Origin: Ensifer oleiphilus
GTDB lineage: Bacteria; Pseudomonadota; Alphaproteobacteria; Rhizobiales; Rhizobiaceae
DNA: 64,000 nucleotides
Direction: 5' to 3'
NCBI RefSeq assembly: GCF_013371465.1
Contig: NZ_JABWDU010000011.1
Location: 1 to 64,000, forward strand
Shown: positions 60,493-64,000 of the stretch, in pieces
Layout: every line of letters begins with the position of its first letter
Position numbering within the stretch: the stretch's first letter is position 1
Program-made: the position numbers and the translations under genes
Notes under the pieces: generated by a model
Databases searched by the model: none
Seen by the model: the letters and a program-made list of their open reading frames with translations, nothing else
Told to the model about the DNA's origin: nothing

Positions 60493-61497
60493 ATGGTCAT
60501 CGACCTTTCGTTTATCTGGGCCGGGCTGATCGCATTTGCTGTGCTGGCCTATGTGCTGCTCGACGGTTTCGATCTGGGCATCGGCATTCTCTTTCCGTTC
60601 CTGAAGAACCGCGACGAGCGCCATCTGGCGATGAATACCATCGCCCCCGTCTGGGACGGCAACGAAACATGGCTGGTGCTGGGCGGCGGCGGATTGTTCG
60701 CGGTCTTTCCGCTTGCCTACGCGATCGTCATGCCCGCGCTTTATCCCTTGATCATCGCGATGCTGCTGGGCCTGATCTTTCGCGGCGTGACCTTCGAATT
60801 CGTGCACAGGACAAAGCGGATGCAGGGCTTCTGGGAGGTTGGCTTCTGGGCAGGGTCTCTGATCGCCACCATAGCGCAAGGCATGGCGCTCGGTGCACTG
60901 GTTCAGGGAATTGTCGTGAACGGGCGAGCGTATGGCGGCGGCAACTGGGATTGGCTGACACCGTTCTCCGGACTGACGGCGCTGGCCGTCGTGGTGGGAT
61001 ACGCCATGCTGGGTGCCACATGGCTGATCCTGAAAACCGAAGGCGAGACGCTTGTCCGCGCCCGACGGTTCGCGATGCCGCTCGGCGTAGCACTGGTTGC
61101 ATTGATTGGGCTTGTTAGCCTTGCGACCCCCTTCTTGCGGCCTGAATATCTCGCGCGCTGGTTCGGTTGGCCCTCGGGCGCGTGGAGCGCGGTCGTGCCG
61201 ATCCTGCTCGCTCTTGCGATATGGCAACTTTGGACAGGCCTGCGAAACAAGGACCATCTGCGGCCATTTTTGGCGACGGTGGCGATGTTCGTTCTGTCGT
61301 TTGCCGGGCTTGGCGTCAGCTTCTATCCCAACCTGGTCCCACCCGCCCTGACAATCGCAGATGCTGCGGCGCCTGACAGTTCGCTGCTATTTTTGCTGGT
61401 CGGCGCGGTCGTCCTGATCCCGATGATTCTGGTCTATACCGGCTACTCCTACTGGGTGTTCCGCGGCAAGGTTCATCCCGGCGACGGCTATCATTGA
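60493..61497 (+). CDS. cydB: cytochrome bd ubiquinol oxidase subunit II
   Basis: 334 residues, 8-9 helices. Its start 'IDLSFIWAGLIAFAVLAYVL', 'LDGFDLGIGILFPFLKNRDE' and 'WDGNETWLVLGGGGLFAVFP' are diagnostic of CydB/CioB. It scaffolds subunit I. Its stop overlaps the ATG of the 30-residue DUF2474 gene by one base (TGATG). Confidence 0.94.
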   Translation: MVIDLSFIWAGLIAFAVLAYVLLDGFDLGIGILFPFLKNRDERHLAMNTIAPVWDGNETWLVLGGGGLFAVFPLAYAIVMPALYPLIIAMLLGLIFRGVTFEFVHRTKRMQGFWEVGFWAGSLIATIAQGMALGALVQGIVVNGRAYGGGNWDWLTPFSGLTALAVVVGYAMLGATWLILKTEGETLVRARRFAMPLGVALVALIGLVSLATPFLRPEYLARWFGWPSGAWSAVVPILLALAIWQLWTGLRNKDHLRPFLATVAMFVLSFAGLGVSFYPNLVPPALTIADAAAPDSSLLFLLVGAVVLIPMILVYTGYSYWVFRGKVHPGDGYH

Positions 61498-61589
61498 TGC
61501 GCCGCTGGCTTTGGTTCGCTGGCCTCTACCTGGCCGGAATTGCGGCGATAGGGACGATTGCATTCCTGATCCGGTCGGCGCTGCTGTAA
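61497..61589 (+). CDS. DUF2474 CydX-like single-helix subunit of cytochrome bd
   Basis: A 30-residue protein starting at the ATG that overlaps the cydB stop (TGATG). MRRWLWFAGLYLAGIAAIGT, then IAFLIRSALL: one transmembrane helix with an N-terminal RRW motif. DUF2474/CydX-like subunits stabilise haem in bd oxidases and occur exactly here, after cydB. It is so short that gene callers often miss it. Confidence 0.85.
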   Translation: MRRWLWFAGLYLAGIAAIGTIAFLIRSALL

Positions 61590-61670
61590 ATTATAGAGGC
61601 AGCTTAGAAACAGAGCATAGATTGCTTCATTCACGCGGACTTTCATAGTTTGCGACGATCAGAGGATAAA

Positions 61671-62894
61671 ATGACCGAAAGACCAGACACCGATCTGCCG
61701 CTTGAGATCGTCGCAAAGGGGCCAGCGATCGCGGTGCCTTCGAGGCTGCGCTTCCGTGCACGTTATTTGTTGGTGCTTCTGGTGCCAGTCCTGATGTTTT
61801 CCGGCGCCGTGATCGGGATGTATTTCCAGCCGCCTGCTTTGCAGAAATTCTACGCACTGACAGGGTTGCAACCCGGCGCAGGATCGACTGCGCCCATCGC
61901 GCTTCCGCCGGAGATCATACTTCCAAAAGACATGGCGGAAACCATGCGCGCCTCGGATGTTGTCGGTTTGGCGCGACTGATGCCGCGCGGCGACATATCC
62001 TATGTGGCACCTCCCTATGGAGCCGGCGATGCGCGCGTGGCTGAAGTTCTCGTGACCGAAGGGGACGTGGTGACACAAGGCACCATGGTGGCCCGCCTGG
62101 ACAATCAGGCCCAACTGGAAAGCGCCATATTTCTAGCCGAGGCCAATCTCGCTGTACGGCAGGCAACGTTGGTGCAAATCCGCGCCGCCGTCGAGAACAG
62201 TCGCAACGAGGCTCTCGCCAGCCTGGCACAGGCACAATCCGTTGCAGCCGAGGCGACAGCGAGCCTGTCGCGGACCAACGACCTTTCCGCGCACGGCGTG
62301 GCAACTCAGTCTGCTCTGGACACGGCAATTGCCGCTGAACGGCAAGCCGCTGCGGCTGTCGAGAAGGCGAAAGCGACGCTTGCCCGCTATCCCGCCGCCG
62401 AGGTGGAGGATCAGCCCGATGTCATCGTGGCCAGCCGCAATCTGGAAGCGGCGCAGGCGGAGCTGGCACGGGCTCGAAATGATCTCATTCGCTCTGCCGT
62501 TGTCGCGCCGATCAGCGGCACGGTGCTGAACATCCATGCAAGGCCGGGACAAAAGCCACCCACCGAAGGTCTCATGGAAATGGGTGATACCAGCCGAATG
62601 ATGGCCGAGGCCGAGATTTACCAGGACCGCATCTCGCTCGTCGAGGTAGGTCAACCGGTCGAACTGGTGGCCGCTGCCCTGAACCGCACCCTGCTGGGCC
62701 GAGTTGCCACGATTGGACTGACAGTCGGGCGGCAAGGCCTGCTGTCGGACGACACGGCCGCCAACACTGACGCACGGGTGATCCGGGTGATGGTGGAGCT
62801 TGACGAGGCTTCCTCCACCATCGCCGCCCGTTTCACCAATCTCGAAGTCATCGCCCGCATCGACACCGATAACTCAGTTCCGGCAAAACCATGA
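61671..62894 (+). CDS. HlyD/DevB-type membrane-fusion protein
   Basis: 407 residues from ATG 61671 (AGAGGATAAA upstream). One N-terminal helix (RYLLVLLVPVLMFSGAVIGM), a lipoyl-like half (VAEVLVTEGDVVTQGTMVAR), a ~130-residue alpha-helical hairpin (ANLAVRQATLVQIRAAVENS... to ~AQAELARARNDLIRSA), then the second lipoyl half 'VVAPISGTVLNIHARPGQKP' and a beta-barrel. This is the DevB (heterocyst exporter) type of periplasmic adaptor, which works with the DevC permease encoded after it (ATGA overlap) and an ATPase beyond the window. Confidence 0.88.
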   Translation: MTERPDTDLPLEIVAKGPAIAVPSRLRFRARYLLVLLVPVLMFSGAVIGMYFQPPALQKFYALTGLQPGAGSTAPIALPPEIILPKDMAETMRASDVVGLARLMPRGDISYVAPPYGAGDARVAEVLVTEGDVVTQGTMVARLDNQAQLESAIFLAEANLAVRQATLVQIRAAVENSRNEALASLAQAQSVAAEATASLSRTNDLSAHGVATQSALDTAIAAERQAAAAVEKAKATLARYPAAEVEDQPDVIVASRNLEAAQAELARARNDLIRSAVVAPISGTVLNIHARPGQKPPTEGLMEMGDTSRMMAEAEIYQDRISLVEVGQPVELVAAALNRTLLGRVATIGLTVGRQGLLSDDTAANTDARVIRVMVELDEASSTIAARFTNLEVIARIDTDNSVPAKP

Positions 62895-64000
62895 GCCGGC
62901 TGCTTCAGGCCTTGTTTGGTCGGCTTCCCATTGGCTGGTTGCAACTGACCCACAACCGTACCCGATTTGCTGCCGCTCTCGCCGGCGTGGCTTTCGCCAA
63001 TGTGCTTGTCTTTGTGCAATTGGGCATCATGAACTCGATGGCGACCGCCACCTTGAAGCCCTATGGCTTTTTCCAGGCTGACATCATAATTTCCGCATCG
63101 GACGCCAACTCGATGACGGAAGGCAGCAACGTCGCGCGGCAATGGATGTATCAGGCCATGGCCGATCCCGAGGTCGTTGCCGGCACAGGGCTTTTCGTGG
63201 CCAATGTCTCATGGCAGCGGGCCGACAAGGCGTTGAGCCTGACCACCTATGGCATTAATCCCACGCAGCCTGTTTTCCTGTCACCCGAGATAGCGTCGCG
63301 AGCAGCCACGTTGCAATTGCCTAATTCTGGCATTCTCGACCGCTTCACACGAGGCCTGCCGCGCGACGAAGCAGCCGCGATCCGCCCGCAAAGCCCGTTT
63401 TCATTCGAGGCCAACGGCATAACGTTGACACTCTATGACACGTTTGCAGGCGGCGGCGGATTTGGCGGCGACGGATTCATGATGGTTTCGGACCAGACAT
63501 TCCTCTTGCAGTTTCCGGCCCGCAGTTCCGGCGCTCCGGATCATATCCTGCTGCAGGTTGCAGCCGGCGCCGATCCCGATGTGGTGGCCGCCCGGCTTCG
63601 CGATCTTGTGTCGGACAAATCCCTTCGTATCCGCAGCTATGCGGATGCTGCAGATGAGGACCTCAGCTATCAGCAGACGAAACGCCCGACCGGGATCATA
63701 TTCGGTTTCGGCGTGATTATCGGCGTGCTGGTCGGAATCGTCATCGTCTATCAGGTGCTGTCTACCGATGTGGCCGACCATCTGAGCGAATACGCCACCT
63801 TCAAAGCCATGGGCTACGGTCAGGGTTTCTTCCTGAGCGTCGTTTTCGAAGAGGCTTTGGTCCTCGGGGTGCTGGGCTTCATCCCAGGGCTTGCGGTGGG
63901 CAGTCTGCTGCTTTGGGCCATGGCCAGTGCCACGACCCTGCCATTGGCAATGACCGCCGGCATGGCCGTCACTGTCTTCATCGGCACGGTCGTCGCCTGT
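62891..64000 (+). CDS. DevC/MacB-like ABC permease, cut by the window end
   Basis: Starts MSRLLQALFGRLPIGWLQLT at the ATG overlapping the adaptor's stop; 370 residues are present with no stop. One N-terminal helix (AALAGVAFANVLVFVQLGIM), a ~220-residue periplasmic domain (with a 'GGGGFGGDGFMMVSDQTFL' stretch) and then at least two C-terminal helices (GIIFGFGVIIGVLVGIVIVY, VLGVLGFIPGLAVGSLLLWA). This is the FtsX-like permease layout of DevC. With DevB it forms a lipid or small-molecule exporter. Confidence 0.88.
   Translation, partial: MSRLLQALFGRLPIGWLQLTHNRTRFAAALAGVAFANVLVFVQLGIMNSMATATLKPYGFFQADIIISASDANSMTEGSNVARQWMYQAMADPEVVAGTGLFVANVSWQRADKALSLTTYGINPTQPVFLSPEIASRAATLQLPNSGILDRFTRGLPRDEAAAIRPQSPFSFEANGITLTLYDTFAGGGGFGGDGFMMVSDQTFLLQFPARSSGAPDHILLQVAAGADPDVVAARLRDLVSDKSLRIRSYADAADEDLSYQQTKRPTGIIFGFGVIIGVLVGIVIVYQVLSTDVADHLSEYATFKAMGYGQGFFLSVVFEEALVLGVLGFIPGLAVGSLLLWAMASATTLPLAMTAGMAVTVFIGTVVAC

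Noticed and set aside
1-64000. tRNA, rRNA or CRISPR features
   Set aside because: I looked for T-loop GGTTCRAAYCC-type sequences, rRNA conserved stretches and regularly spaced 25-40-bp repeats on both strands and found none that holds.

Overview
The window looks like a stretch of alphaproteobacterial, most likely rhizobial (Rhizobiaceae/Phyllobacteriaceae), accessory replicon such as a megaplasmid, chromid or symbiotic island. This is inferred from high GC, rhizobial-style ABC and TRAP uptake operons, GntR/LysR/Crp regulators beside each transport or catabolic unit, many IS remnants and broken genes, a TraG (VirD4-type) fragment, and RES/Xre, ProQ/FinO and ParB-like genes. I saw no rRNA, tRNA, CRISPR array, integrase or complete IS.

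1-10.65 kb is a coherent catabolic module. An omega-amino acid:pyruvate aminotransferase and a C45 acyltransferase/amidase-like protein face a divergent GntR regulator that has two winged helices. Downstream are a dipeptide-type ABC importer with a fused double ATPase and an aldehyde dehydrogenase. A perfect inverted repeat and a translationally coupled mini-ORF lie in the divergent promoter region.

10.65-20 kb is plasmid/ICE-like: a ParB-fold small protein, HU, a class III adenylate cyclase with TPRs, a 5'-truncated traG, a RES toxin with its Xre/MbcA-type antitoxin, a ProQ/FinO-domain protein, a small Xre repressor, an uncharacterised two-gene unit ending in a HEPN-like protein, and an ArsR regulator. 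20-21.45 kb is debris (a frameshifted DUF5372 gene, the 3' end of an IS3-type transposase, and an agmatinase-like gene cut by that IS). It abuts a LysR-controlled RidA / class V aminotransferase / SDR operon (21.47-24.85 kb).

25-34 kb carries a c-type cytochrome, a Crp/Fnr regulator with an FNR-like box, small rhizobial proteins, IS21 and IS256 remnants, the second copy of a ~270-bp dispersed repeat (first copy at 17.7 kb), and a GntR-TRAP transporter-RpiB unit.

34-64 kb is a stress, redox and low-oxygen region: orphan ArsA, a DUF1194 VWA protein, an EF-hand/TrxC pair, a ClC channel, broken DUF302, a rearranged pyrF/argF/arcC block, a Crp/Fnr regulator, a cation P-type ATPase, a beta-1,2-glucanase-like enzyme, DUF1488, DUF302 and Spy-like proteins, a sulfide/persulfide operon (SulP, DUF442-SQR fusion, Blh-type MBL, two YeeE/YedE halves, DUF2892), a 1-Cys peroxiredoxin split at an A7 tract, cytochrome bd (CydAB plus a 30-aa DUF2474 subunit), and the start of a DevBC-type exporter. 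A 14-bp palindrome, CTGATSTCGATCAG, recurs in three promoter regions here, and a perfect FNR-type site precedes the EF-hand/TrxC pair. This suggests one shared Crp/Fnr regulon. Many genes in the window carry single-base frameshifts or rearrangement joints, so it reads as a decaying, recently rearranged region.
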